Positions 37,601-48,769 of a stretch of DNA of 64,000 bases are shown here, piece by piece. Below the pieces are notes generated by a model. The model did not search any database and was not told the DNA's origin. It worked only from the letters and a program-made list of their open reading frames with translations. The stretch is from positions 4,278,001 through 4,342,000 of the forward strand of contig JAEVHH010000004.1 in NCBI GenBank assembly GCA_017607445.1, given 5' to 3'. The position numbers and the translations under genes are program-made. The DNA is from Histoplasma ohiense. Taxonomy: Eukaryota > Ascomycota > Eurotiomycetes > Onygenales > Ajellomycetaceae. How positions within the stretch are numbered: the stretch's first letter is position 1; every line of letters begins with the position of its first letter.

Positions 37601-38440
37601 CTAGATGCACACCGGAAACTTTCAACAGCCTTTCACCCTCAAACAGATGATCAAACAGAACAACAAAATCAAATCTTGAAACATTATCTTCAATGCTTTA
37701 TCAACTATCATCAAGATGACTGAGCACATTGACTATCACTGATGTAGTTTGTTTACAATATCTCTCAACATATCTCTACTGAAATGACATCTGCAGAAGC
37801 TTTAATGGAATATCAATCTGATTTGAAAATTAATGTCAGCAAATCATCACAATCAGTCACCATACATGCTGTTAGCTGTACAAAGCATATTGAGAAAACA
37901 CATTATAAGCTCATTGAGAATCTACAAAAGATGTGACAAACACAGAAAATCTATTATGATGCAAAACATAAGCCTCAACAATTTAAAATAGATGACTATA
38001 TTATGCTCAATACAAAAAATCTTCAATTGCTGCACTCAGTTCACAAACTCAATCATAAATATATTGAACTCTTCAAGATTCTGAATATCATTGGAAAACA
38101 AATGTACAAACTAGAACTGTCATCTTCATATAGAAGCATTTATTCTGTATTTCATGTATTTTTATTGAAGTCATACAACTGCAGAAATGGAGCTCTATCA
38201 GAATCAGAACTGAAACTTATCAATGATGAAGAAGAATATCAAATTGAAGAAATTCTTGAAAAATGACAATGAAAAAACAAACCTCTGAAATATCTTGTGA
38301 GATGGACAGATTGGGGTTCTAGTGGTGATACATGAAAATCAGAAGAAAACATATTGAACACTCAGACATTTGAAATCTTTCTTGAACAAGAAAATGAATG
38401 ACAAATACAAAATCAACATACTTCCAAACATCAAAAGCAT
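34690..38440 (+). pseudogene. Element B copy 1 pol relic (PR, RT, RNase H, IN, chromodomain)
   Basis: Protease site LVDSESEVNCV (the usual Gly of DSG is Glu). Reverse transcriptase with intact YLDDILIF near 35,825-35,848. RNase H (AVTAILSQLQND). Integrase zinc region with NHDD and RSHF, but the first Cys of the CXXC pair is Tyr (TYNTCQRVK). The integrase core D positions read Asn (VIVN and FNQE), with Glu retained in QTDDQTEQQNQ. A chromodomain closes the protein at about 38,238-38,357 (YQIEEILEK, YLVRWTDWGSSGDT). The chromodomain places the element among chromoviruses. Numerous TGA stops at Trp or Arg positions make it inactive. Confidence 0.9.
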
Positions 38441-38967
38441 GAACTTCAAGTCAAAAGATGTCAGAAGTGCAAATTTTAAATTGAAAAACACTAGAAGTGC
38501 AAATCTCACCCAAACTTCAATCAAATACATTCTTTTTAGAAGGATTTTATCAGGAAAAAGAGAAAAAAGGAAAAAAAAAAAAAAAAAAAAAAAAAAAATT
38601 CAATTTGGGTATAATAAATACAAAAAACAAAAAATACAGACAAGAAAAAGACAAAGAAAACAGATTCTAAGAAAAGTCTAAAGACTCTCAGTTCATTCAT
38701 TCTCATTTCAACACTCTTCATCTCTTACTTTCTCTTCTCTCTTTCATCATCTCTCTCATTCTTCTTCTCTGCCACTCTCACTCAATACTTCTTCTGATAC
38801 TCATATATTACAGACATTCATTTTGAGTGCAGAGATATAGATAAATATCTATCTCACAACACATTTATCTTCTCACATCTTCTCTTCTCCATCAATCTAC
38901 TCATTTTTCAGCACATTCAATGAAGAAAGACATTTTTTCTCATCTTCTTCTCTCACTTCTTCATTAT

Positions 38968-39834
38968 TCAGAGCATCCTCTCTCTCTGCTTCATCAATAT
39001 CAGTGATAAATTGACAAAGAAAGCAGGCATCACAGACACTGCTGCAGTCACTGATATCTTCATAATCTTCTTCATCAGCTCTTCAGTCAACTTCTCTCTC
39101 ATCAATCTCTTCTCAATCAATCTCTTCATCACAGAGTCTTCAAAGCTCATCACTTTCAAAATCTTCTTCTTCACATTCTTCTCTTCCTCTAATATCTCTG
39201 CTCTGAAAGAATCAGATACAATCACAGTCTTCAAAATCTGTATCTCTGCAGACTCAGCTGCTGCTCAGTGCTGAGACTATAGAACATTCATCTCTGCTCT
39301 GCTCTGAGCAGACAGCATCATCAGATGAGATGCATTCAATCATTTAACTAAACAATGAAGATGACTTTTGTGACTGATCATGTTCTTCTCAGCTGCCACC
39401 CCCACAAAGATAAACACTCACCCACACATGATGCACCTCAGAAGAGGTGTATCACACATCTAGCATCATTATCAGTATATCAACATTGCTAAGAGCAAGA
39501 ATTAAAGAGGATTACTCATGGATTTGCAGGATTTCTCTGCAGAGACACAAGCCTCACAACACTTTCAAGTATTTGATCTCAACACACATCAAAAATCAAT
39601 GTCTTCAAGTCTAGAGACACAACATTCACATGGAATTCAACTGTTGTGTGTCACATGATTAGAGCTAAATCTAGAGCAATATAACAAGCAAACAGCAAAT
39701 GATGCTATACAGAAACAAGCTAGTGACACACATGATCACACTAATAACACCACTGACAAGGAACACCAACAATAATACATGATAAGCACTCAAAAAACAA
39801 CTTACTTAAAATCAGAATAATCAAGAGAGCTCAT
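38968..39834 (-). pseudogene. Element B copy 1 antisense spliced Cys-rich gene
   Basis: Gene-like structure opposite to gag-pol, between pol and the 3' LTR. Exon 1 at 39834-39806 (MSSLDYSDF plus two bases), donor GTAAGT. Exon 2 at 39670-39516 after acceptor CTCTAG, exactly 155 nt as in copy 2, carrying a Cys array with spacing CX2CX10CX9CX2CX6C; in copy 1 three Arg/Trp-type positions are TGA. Donor GTAATC follows. A downstream helical, Lys/Glu-rich open segment (39234-38968) may be exon 3, but the second acceptor is not resolved. No match to a named family is claimed. Comparison with copy 2 shows Arg codons decayed two ways (TGA/TGT here, CAG/CAT there), which supports a once-coding frame. 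Confidence 0.6.
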
Positions 39835-40192
39835 TTCAATAAAAGAGAGAGGGAGAAAGAACAATGATATAAAAAATTTAAAAATTTTTTGAAGACAAAA
39901 AATTGCAGCAGAAAGGCAAGAAGCTTTGATGATGATCAAGTTAAAAAAAAAAAAAAATCTTCAAGAAGAAAGAAATTCTTTTTACTTCTCTGCACACAAT
40001 CTCTGACAATCAAAGAATCCACCAATTCCATCTCATTAGAAAATCAATAACAATGCATATACAAGCTATCTAGAGGACGCAATCAATATACTGCTATCAA
40101 CAAGTGGAACTTACAATATGAGAATGCAATTATCTACTAGCAAGCAATCTATACAATTGCTGAGGGCAGCTCTTATAAAAAAGAGAGGCAAT

Positions 40193-40455
40193 TGTAATGC
40201 ACTTGTTTATTATTTCCTTATTATCTTCACTTATTCTTATCTCTTTCCATTATACTCTCACTACCACTATTTCTATATGTATATATATATTGATGTATGT
40301 ATTTTGCACATCTTCTTTCTCTTTCTTTTCTTTCTTAGCAATTAGCTACACTACATTACACTACTATATTACACTCTACAATATATTACTATTATCTCTG
40401 TTACACTATAAACTATCTTCTACTGTTACTCTTCACACTGTCACTACACCTCACA
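40193..40455 (+). repeat. Element B copy 1, 3' LTR
   Basis: 263 bp, preceded by a polypurine tract (40177-40191). Ends CCTCACA, then the TTATC duplication. Confidence 0.93.
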
Positions 40456-40460
40456 TTATC

Positions 40461-40682
40461 AATGACAAACATGTTCTTCAAGAAGAATTCCACCATTTCA
40501 AAGAAGTCAATATTAGTGAATATGATGTAATTTTGAGTATGCTGTAATTGGAAGCTGTGAATTCTGATATTGATTGGGTGTGAAGATGCTGAATCTATAG
40601 AAAAGCATCAAATATTAACCACATGCATCTGAATACTGCTAAAGAATTCACAACACTAATTGATGATGATAATATTATATTC
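40461..40682 (+). pseudogene. Element A gag-pol fragment between inserts
   Basis: Short stretch of element A between B copy 1 and the LINE. It reads INDKHVLQEEFHHFKEVNIS then EYDVILSML-stop-LEAVNSDIDW, resembling the end of the gypsy protease region (the DVILGMPWL pattern). The frame matches the gag side at 33,023 and the pol side at 55,379. Confidence 0.75.
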
Positions 40683-40697
40683 ACTGCTTTACCATTA
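40683..40697. repeat. LINE target-site duplication, left
   Basis: ACTGCTTTACCATTA, repeated at 55,364-55,378 after the (AAT)n tail. The right copy rejoins the element A pol frame. Confidence 0.9.
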
Positions 40698-42030
40698 ACA
40701 ACGAGCAAAACCCCGAACGAGCCCAATTCTTTGAATTAGACAACGCGAGTACCCTCAATTGATTCCTGCTGCCTCCATCAGTAACTGCTGCAAATTTGAA
40801 AAGATTTGATGAGGTTTTGAGGGAGATATTTGATGAATAGTGTTTTGGCATCTGCTTGGGCAGATCTTCAACAGTTCATCCAATTACTCCATCAATACTG
40901 AGTCAAATCAACTCAGATTTTGATCACAGATAGATCTATTTTATATTGATAATCTGTTAAAATCTTATTCAATTTGATCTGCAGTTGCTTGAGTTATTCC
41001 TGATTCTCTGTTTGGGAAAACTCTGATCGATTTTCATGTTCCAACACACCCGTGCCAAGTCCCCCCTGAGTACCTCCCAGCCACACGTGCCTGCCAAGTA
41101 ACAAAAAGATACCTCGGCACAATTGACTAGTGCATACCCCATCAATTCGAATCCATCATCCCTCGAATCCCTCATCAAATCCCTTCGAATAACCCCTCCA
41201 TTGATAAGAACAGAAGATAAAAGTGGAAATTTCAGTGTTTGAAAGATAGCTTGGTCCCTGCAAGTAGTTTATATATATATTTATATATATATAATCTATT
41301 ATAAAGGAAAAAAGTGCAGGTTTAGCCTGTTGATTCTTCATTTGCATACCCATTTCTTTGGAAACTCAATATTCAACTTATTGGGAGCTATTCAGTAGGA
41401 TAAAGTGTTTCAATTTGAATGAAAGAGAATTCATTTAGTATTGAAAGCTTTTGATTTTTCAGGAATATAATCTTAAACTGAGGTGGGGCCTAGTTTAAGC
41501 AGAAACTTTGAGAAGCTTTTTAATTAAGAAAAAGACAAAGTTTGAAAGAGATAGAGTGTTTTCTCTGTTTTAGCTCTGAGTTAATAAAACAGAGAATTTC
41601 TGCTCAAAAATTCATATTTCTTTTATCTTATTCAAAGGCTGAAGAGCTTTCATTAATACTGATCAAGTGGTTATTATATACCTTTTCTTTATCAATTGAG
41701 CTACACACTTGTTGTGTGGGGAGATTTCTGAAGTAAAGAATATAACTAACTAGTTTTAACAGCTTCTCTTCAAAAAGCTGAGTATTTTTTGTTAGTTTTT
41801 CTTTCAAAAACTGACATTTCAGTCTTGACTTAATCAAGTTGAAATCATTAGTCTCCCCTTCTCTGTCAAGTTTGTAGCACTCAACTTTGTGAAGATTTAA
41901 CTGATTTATCTCTAAAAATCAGTATTAGTTTATTAAGTTCTCTTGAAAAACTTAATCTAGTTACTATTACTAGTAGGAAAAATAGCTTGAAACACAATCA
42001 AATCATCTAAATCTATCAATATCTATCAAA
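40698..42030 (+). promoter_or_regulatory. LINE 5' untranslated region
   Basis: About 1.3 kb before ORF1, higher in GC and CpG at its start than the surrounding elements. It presumably contains the internal promoter used by LINEs, but no specific motif is visible. Contains TATATA repeats near 41,268-41,292. Confidence 0.5.
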
Positions 42031-43545
42031 ATGATAGAGAAGGATGTCTTTTCTGATGAGATTCCTGAGATTGAGTTTCTTAAAAAATGAAAAAAGAAAT
42101 ATCAAGATCAGATGCAAGAAATTCAAAACCTTGAAAATGCTGCCAAATGCTTGAAAAATCAATGTATGGAGGAAAAAGATACTGAAGTACTTCATATACT
42201 GCTAATTCAAGCAAAACAACTGAATGAGATTCTAAAATATAAACTGGGAATCTCTTCTAAACTAGAAAAGGTTTTTGAGATGAAATCTTTGAGTTCATCT
42301 CAATCTACAGAACAGAAAACAGAGCTGAGAATTTATGCTCAAGCTGCAGCAGTGTCTTCTACCTCTTCTGTTACAAAAATTGCATTCTTGGAAAAAACAT
42401 ATACTCAGAATTCAAAATCTGCTGATTCTCTGAATACACTGAGTTCAGAAAAATCAAGAAAAGAGCTAAAAGATGAGAGACTTCTTCAGTCAAAAGCTCA
42501 AAGACTAATTGTTAAAATCTTTAACAAAGAAGTCTTTGAGAAAAAGATGCTATCAAATGTAAGTCTTATTTTTCAAATGAGAAATGAGATAAATCATGCA
42601 TTAAACTCTGTCTTTGAATCTGAACTACACAGATCAGTTGTAGCTTCAGTTGAAAGCTCTTTTCTTGGAAATTCAATAATTCTCACTACCATGCCTGAGT
42701 TCAATTCTGATTTTCTGATTCAAAATCAACAGATCTGGACCCCCATAGTAAAATCTCTTTTAAAAACTGAGATTTTAGTGGAAAAAGATGAGAAATGGGG
42801 CAAGTTTGTTCTCCATGACATACCTACAGCAATCTTCAATCATGATGATGGACTGATTCAACTTCAGCATGAAATTGAAGACTTCAATTCAATCAAATTA
42901 AAAAAGCTGCCAATTTGGCTGAACAATGAGGAGCAAAGAGAAAATAGACAAAATGCTTCAGTGCTAATCATAACTGAGTCATTTGAACAGTCTAAACTCT
43001 CCTTTGTGAGAATTGCTGGTATGAGAATGAGAACATATGAATTTAAAGATACAAGAGAAAATCTAAAATCTCAAATTCAGTGTTCAAATTGTCAGAAGTA
43101 TGGTCATTTTGCAAATCTCTGTAAGAGAAATGTAAGATGTCAAATTTGTGCTCAATCTCACAAGACAGCTGAGCACAGTTGTCATCTATGTTTGAAAAAG
43201 GGAAAATTGTGTGAACATTCCAAATTCATTGCAAAGTGTGTCAATTGTAAAGAGCTCCATTTTGCAAATTCAAAAGAATGTGTATTTGCTCCCAAATCAG
43301 AAAAGTCATCAGTACAGACAAATAACTCAGTCTCTACTAATGTAAATAATAGCAATAAACAAAAAAGAAGAAATTCTCAACTCTCTGAATCTGCTATCTC
43401 TGAACCTTCTGCAAAGCAAAAAATTAGATCACAGAAGTCACCAAGAACCTCTGTTCAAACAAAAATAAGAGATACACATATGCAGGATATGATAGCAGTT
43501 GAAGTTGTGAATAATAGATTCAGTCTATTATCTGACTCTGAATAA
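42031..43545 (+). pseudogene. LINE ORF1, gag-like protein with zinc knuckles
   Basis: ATG at 42,031 (MIEKDVFSDEIPEIEFLKK), with a single TGA at 42,088-42,090 at a probable Trp position; from the ATG at 42,112 it is open for 477 residues. The N-terminal part is coiled-coil-like. The C-terminal part holds CCHC zinc knuckles beginning CSNCQKYGHFANLC, then CQICAQSHKTAEHSC, and CVNCKELHFANSKEC. This array is typical of ORF1 in the Tad/I LINE groups and would bind the element RNA. Confidence 0.9.
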
Positions 43546-43572
43546 AGAGAAACACTTCTTAATATTTGTGTA

Positions 43573-46500
43573 ATGTCAGAAAAACAACAAAAAAATGTTA
43601 AAAGCTCTACAAAAATCAAATTTATTCAAAATAATATGGACAGAACAAATCCATGTCTTTATTCCTGTTTACAAATTGACTATGAGCAAAAGGCAGACTT
43701 CATTCTTGTTCAAGAACCCAGACTTGATGCTGATCAAGAGTATAGTGTATCTCATCCAGCATACTATTGTTTTTTACCAGAGAAAACAGATATTAGAGTT
43801 AGAGTGGCAATTTATGCTAGAAAGAATTCAAGATTTCAGTTCAATCTGAGATATGATTTGATATCTGACTCTGATATTCTTGTTGGTGACATTGTGGATA
43901 TGAAAAAACAGTTTGAAAATATTCAATTAATCAATATCTACAATGAAAGATCACTGAGAGAAAACAATAGAACTTGGACATTTGATAGATGTTTAATGCA
44001 GTTGAAACCAGAAAAAAACTCAATAATCATGGAGGATTTCAATGCTCATCACTCTTGGTGGAATTCAGAAAGAACTCAATCAATTAGAGCTGAAAACCTA
44101 GTTGAATGAGCACTTTTAAACAAACTAGAGTTGATAAATGAGCAAGATATTCCCACTTTTCACAAGCCAGGTTTGAGACAGAAGTCAATTATTGATCTAT
44201 GTTTTTTCTCTAAGAATCTATATGAGAATAAACATTTTAATTGATATGTTGACTCAAATGAAACAAATGGTGCTGCCACTGGACATGAGATAATTCAAGT
44301 TGATATGGAATTGGATAGTAATCAAACAGTTCAAAACCCATTATATTCAAATCAATACAACTTTGAAAAAGCTCAGTGGACAGAAGTGAAAAGAATGATT
44401 GAAAAGTTGAAATTAGAGAATAGAGAAACTCTTTATTGGAAATCAGATACAAATCTTACAGATAAAATGCTTGAAGACAGAGCAAATTTAATCACTGAGA
44501 TTATTCTTTCAAATATAAAGAAATATATTCCATTGAAAAGAGTCTCTGAATTCTCTAAGCCTTGGTGGAATGATGAGATTTCAAATAAAAGAAGACATTT
44601 AGCTAGAGTTAAAAAAGATTGAAAAGAAGATCTTGTTTCATTTGAGTATTTAAAGAATATTAGAAATGATTATTTCTCAACAATTAAAAAGGCAAAGACT
44701 GATTGTTGGAATAACTTTCTAGAAAATGCTCAGGGGAAAGAGATCTTCAAAGCTTTTAGATATACTAAGTCAAAAACAATGTCTAAGCTACCAACATTAA
44801 CTTATAATTTCCAGAATGAGGAAATTATAGCTAGCTCATTTGAAGATAAATGTCAAGCTTTTATGAGAATATTATTTCCATCATCAAATAATTCAACTGA
44901 GATTTGTTCTTTGCAAGAAGATAATGAATATGAACATGATAAGAAATGGAAATGGTCTGACTTAACTGAAGATGAATTAAAGACAGCTATTTTTTCATCT
45001 TCAAAGGTCACAGCAGCAGGAGCTGATACTATAAATCATTTAATAATTCAAGAGCTTTATTCAGTACTAAAAGATGAGCTCTTTGAATTGTTCTCAAATC
45101 TTTTGAAATATGGGTATCACCCTAAGTGCTGGAGGCATGCTGTTGGAGTTATTCTTTCAAAACCCAATAGAAAACCAACTATTCCTAAATCTTATAGAGT
45201 GATATCTCTGCTGAATTGCCTGGGAAAAATTCTGGAAAAGATAATTGCAACTAGATTGTCTTTTCTATCTGCTACTACTGATCTATTATATGATGATCGG
45301 ATGGGAAGTAGAAAGCAAAACTCAGCAATTGATGCAGTTCTCTCTGTAGTTCATGATATTCAACTTGCAAAGAATGAAAAAATGGTTACAACTGCAATGT
45401 TTATTGATATAAAAGGTGCATTTGATTGTGTTTCACTTTTCTCAAATGATCAATACTTTGATAGAACTGAGAATGCCAAAGTCTCTCATTAAATGGGTTA
45501 TCTGTTTCATGTCAAAAAGAACTATTCAGTTGCTTTTTGATGGAATGAGACAAGATATAACAGATATTGAGATAGGAGTTCCTCAGGGTTCCCCAGTCTC
45601 ACCCATTTTGTTTGCTATATTTATCAAGTTTCTATTTATTGATAGACAAATGGCAATTATGGTGAGAACTCCAAGCTATGTGGATGATTTAGGCCTAGTT
45701 GTAAGCTCAGAATCAATTGTGAATAACTGCAATTTGATTGAGCAAGCAGCAACTGAAATGATTGAAAAAGCAAAATCAAAAAACATTGTTTTTGATATGG
45801 ACAAAACTGAATTAATTCATTTTTATCCAAATTTCAGAGAAAAAGATACTGAAGTTAAGCTTTTAAGTCATTCAGTTAAACCTAAAAACTCAGTTAGATG
45901 ACTTGGTGTCTGGTTAGATTCTCAATTGAATTTTAAATCTCATGTGCAAATAAAAACTGCAAATGCTGAAAGAATTTTAAACAGTATATTGAGACTTTCA
46001 AATACTGAAAGAGGTCTGACATTTCAAGCAATGAGACAATTATATATTGCCTGTGTGACCTCTGTTTCAGATTATGCAGTTCAGGTGTGGTGGAGAGATC
46101 AAAAACACTTTATAGAAAGGTTTCAAAAACTTCAAAACTCAGCTTTAAGAAAGATTCTAGGAGTATTCAAAACTACTCCAATTAAAGCTATGGAAATTGA
46201 AGCCTCTATTTCTCCACCACAAGTGAGATTTGATAAAATCTGTATGAATTATGCTCTCAGAATTATGAAGCTATATTCACATCATTCTATTAGAAAGAGA
46301 GTTTCAAGTTCTTTTTCAAATGAGTCAAATGGATTAGAATTAGATTGGGAACTTTATCTTGATTGGAATGAGACTGATTTATCTGAAAATTCAAGTTCTT
46401 TACAAAGAAGAAGGATACCATCTCAGTTATTTAGAATTTGCTCAATGATTAAGAACTGTTTCTCTAGTTTAAATGTAGAGAGAGTAGCTATTGAAAATCT

Positions 46501-47075
46501 CTCTCCTTGGAAGAAAAGTCTTGATAATCTTGTTGATTTAAACATTAGTCAACTTTCAAAAGAAGATCAGACTCAAGAACATTTAAAGCTTTTGAAGCAA
46601 GTGAAAAATAAAGCAATTCTTATATACACTGATGACTCAAAATGTGAGAAAACAGGCAATCTTGGAGCTGGAATAGCATATTCAGAAAATGATAAAAACT
46701 ATATTCTTGATTCTTGGCAAATTGAAAAAGAGTCAGAAGTTTTTAATGCTGAATTATTTGCAATTTCAAGAGCTTTCAAATTGATTGAAATGAAGATTGA
46801 ACAATGGAAAAGATTTGAGCATATTTGAATATTCTCTGATAGTCAAGCAGGGTTTAAAAGACTTCAAAGTAATAAAATCAGCAGTGGACAGTCAATGCTA
46901 GAGCTGATTTTGAAAAGTCTTCAAAATATTCAAAGAAAAATCTCACTCAATTGTTCTATTCATCTTCACTGGGTGCCTGCTCACATGGGTATATATGGCA
47001 ATGAAATGGCTGATAAAGCTGCAAAAAGAGCCACTGAGTTAGAAGTCTGCTGTCAAAGAATTGTAACATGGTCTT
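43573..47075 (+). pseudogene. LINE ORF2 (endonuclease, RT, RNase H), main part
   Basis: APE-type endonuclease at the start (FIQNNMDRTNPCLY, LVQEPRLD, and IIMEDFNAHHSWWN where Gly of GDFN is Glu). Reverse transcriptase with SYRVISLLNCLGKILEKIIA, IDIKGAFDCVS, GVPQGSPVSPILF and the intact YVDDLGLVV. RNase H with IYTDDSKCEKTGNLGAGIAY and HWVPAHMGIYGNEMADKAAK. A frameshift lies at about 45,430-45,490, just after AFDCVS. A few TGA stops stand at Trp positions. The frame runs into element B copy 2 at 47,075 and continues unbroken at 54,513. Confidence 0.9.
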
Positions 47076-47343
47076 TGTAATGCACTTGTTTATTATTTCC
47101 TTATTATCTTCGCTTATTCTTACCTCTTTCCATTATACTCTCGCTACTGCTATTTCTATATATATATATATATCGATGTATGTATTTTGCACATCTTCTT
47201 TCTCTTTCTTTTCTTCCTTAGTGATTAGCTACACTATGCTATGTTACGCTACTATACTATACTTTACAATATATTACTATTATCTCCGCTACACTATAAA
47301 CTATCTTCTACTGTTACTCTTCACACTGTCACTACACCTCACA
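47076..47343 (+). repeat. Element B copy 2, 5' LTR
   Basis: 268 bp, starts TGTAATGC and ends CCTCACA. Keeps several CpG sites (CTTCGC, CTCGC, ATCGATG, TTACGC). Confidence 0.93.
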
Positions 47344-47390
47344 GTTTCTAATCACTCAATCTTTGAGAGATGATTCATTGAGTAATAGTC

Positions 47391-48722
47391 ATGACCTCTA
47401 CCCACAGCATCTGCTGTACTTGTGCTACTGCTGAATCTGAAGCAACAAACACCATGAAAGAAAACTGTGAAATGTGCACTTCTGCCACTGAAAGTGTGCA
47501 ACAAGTATCATCTTTCTCTATGGAATCAGACTCTGAGTATAGTTCAGAAGAGGATATCTCTTCTGAAGATCTCAGTGCAATTGAGACTGAGAAGATTGCT
47601 GTGGCCAGAAGAATCAAAAAATTACAGATTGAGAAAGAATTGTGAGAACTTCAACAGTGATGCAACACTTTACTACAGAAATTGAATGAAACAATTTCAG
47701 TCACTCAAAATACACTAGAAGCACATCTGAACCATGATAGAGATGCAACTAGTGTGAATGATTATCATAATAACATCACAAATATTCTCAGGCCACTGAA
47801 AGCCACACTATAAGTGCTCAACATCTTAGTGGAAAGTGCTGTGACTACTGTCAGTGAGAGATATAATCAGATATCACTTTGACAATTAGAACTTTGAGAT
47901 TCTGACATGAGCAGTCACTCTTTTTGAAGAGATGTGGAAAAGTTCTGAGATCAAAATATGAAAGAATTTGAAAACTTTGTTACAGCTGCTATTGCTTTTC
48001 ATGTCAGTGATCTTGATTACTACAATGAATATGACCATTGAAAGATCATCGAAGCTGTTACTCATTTCAATGTTGAGATGCAACAATGTTGGTATCAACA
48101 TACACATGATATACAGACTTTGCCACCATGGGAAGAATTTGTTAGTTGAATGTAATGTCAAGTCATCAATCCAGATAGAAGTTTCTGAGATGCTGATAGA
48201 CAGTACTGAAAAACAGAGTAACAAGAAGATCAGACAGTTCAACAATTTGCTTCACACTTACAATTAATTGAAGAGTGTCTGTGGCATTTTTATAGTGAAT
48301 ACCATTGAAAATCACATCTCTATATGAAAGTTCTACCTTCCATTTGCTGAGAATTCAACAAATATGCAATCAAATTGAAAGAGTTAAGCTATGATGTCAC
48401 TCTATATAAACTTGCAATGGCAGAATTGAATCTGTCAGAGAGATGGAAGAAACTTAAAGAGAAGTCAAATTTCAAAAACTCCACTCAAAGCTTTAACAAC
48501 AGAAATAATGCTGATAATAGATCACAAAACAAATGCAGATGAAATGACACTACAAAATCTGATGACTTCATCTGATTGAAATATTGCCATTATTGCAAGT
48601 GACCAGAACATACCATCAATTCATGTTTCAAACAACTCAAAGATGAATTCAAAAACACCAAGTCCAACTTGAAATTCAACATGAAAGACACAAAGAACTT
48701 GAAGAACTCAAAAAATGCTTAA
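47391..48722 (+). pseudogene. Element B copy 2 gag relic
   Basis: Same gag as in copy 1 (start MTSTHSICCTCATAESEATN), read through TGA stops to TAA at 48,720. The zinc knuckle is damaged: the stretch corresponding to CKQPGH reads with a TGA in place of Gln and Glu in place of Gly. Confidence 0.85.
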
Positions 48723-48769
48723 GATGTATCATTCAGCTCACAATGACAGTCATAAGTGTGGAAAGTTGA

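Larger units (their letters stand above)
33029..40455 (+). mobile_element. Ty3/gypsy (chromovirus) element B, copy 1
   Basis: 7,427 bp bounded by 263-bp LTRs (33029-33291 and 40193-40455), starting TGTAATGC and ending CCTCACA. Target duplication TTATC at 33024-33028 and 40456-40460. Inserted in element A. Contains gag, pol with C-terminal chromodomain, a poly-A run of about 27 (38,572-38,598) and an antisense gene. A second copy is at 47,076-54,507. Confidence 0.95.

Noticed and set aside
34690..38440. TGA at many conserved Trp positions, suggesting TGA is read as Trp
   Set aside because: TGA also stands at former Arg (CGA) sites, and the chromosomal genes in the window use TGG for Trp. Decay of CpG and CpC explains both without recoding.
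38572..38598. Poly-A run as the 3' tail of a separate inserted retroelement
   Set aside because: Copy 2 has a short A run in the same place (near 52,593-52,600) and the flanking B sequence is continuous, so it is an internal A tract that expanded in copy 1.
41268..41292. TATA-rich stretch in the LINE leader as a chromosomal promoter
   Set aside because: It lies within the LINE 5' untranslated region, and no gene other than the LINE ORFs follows.
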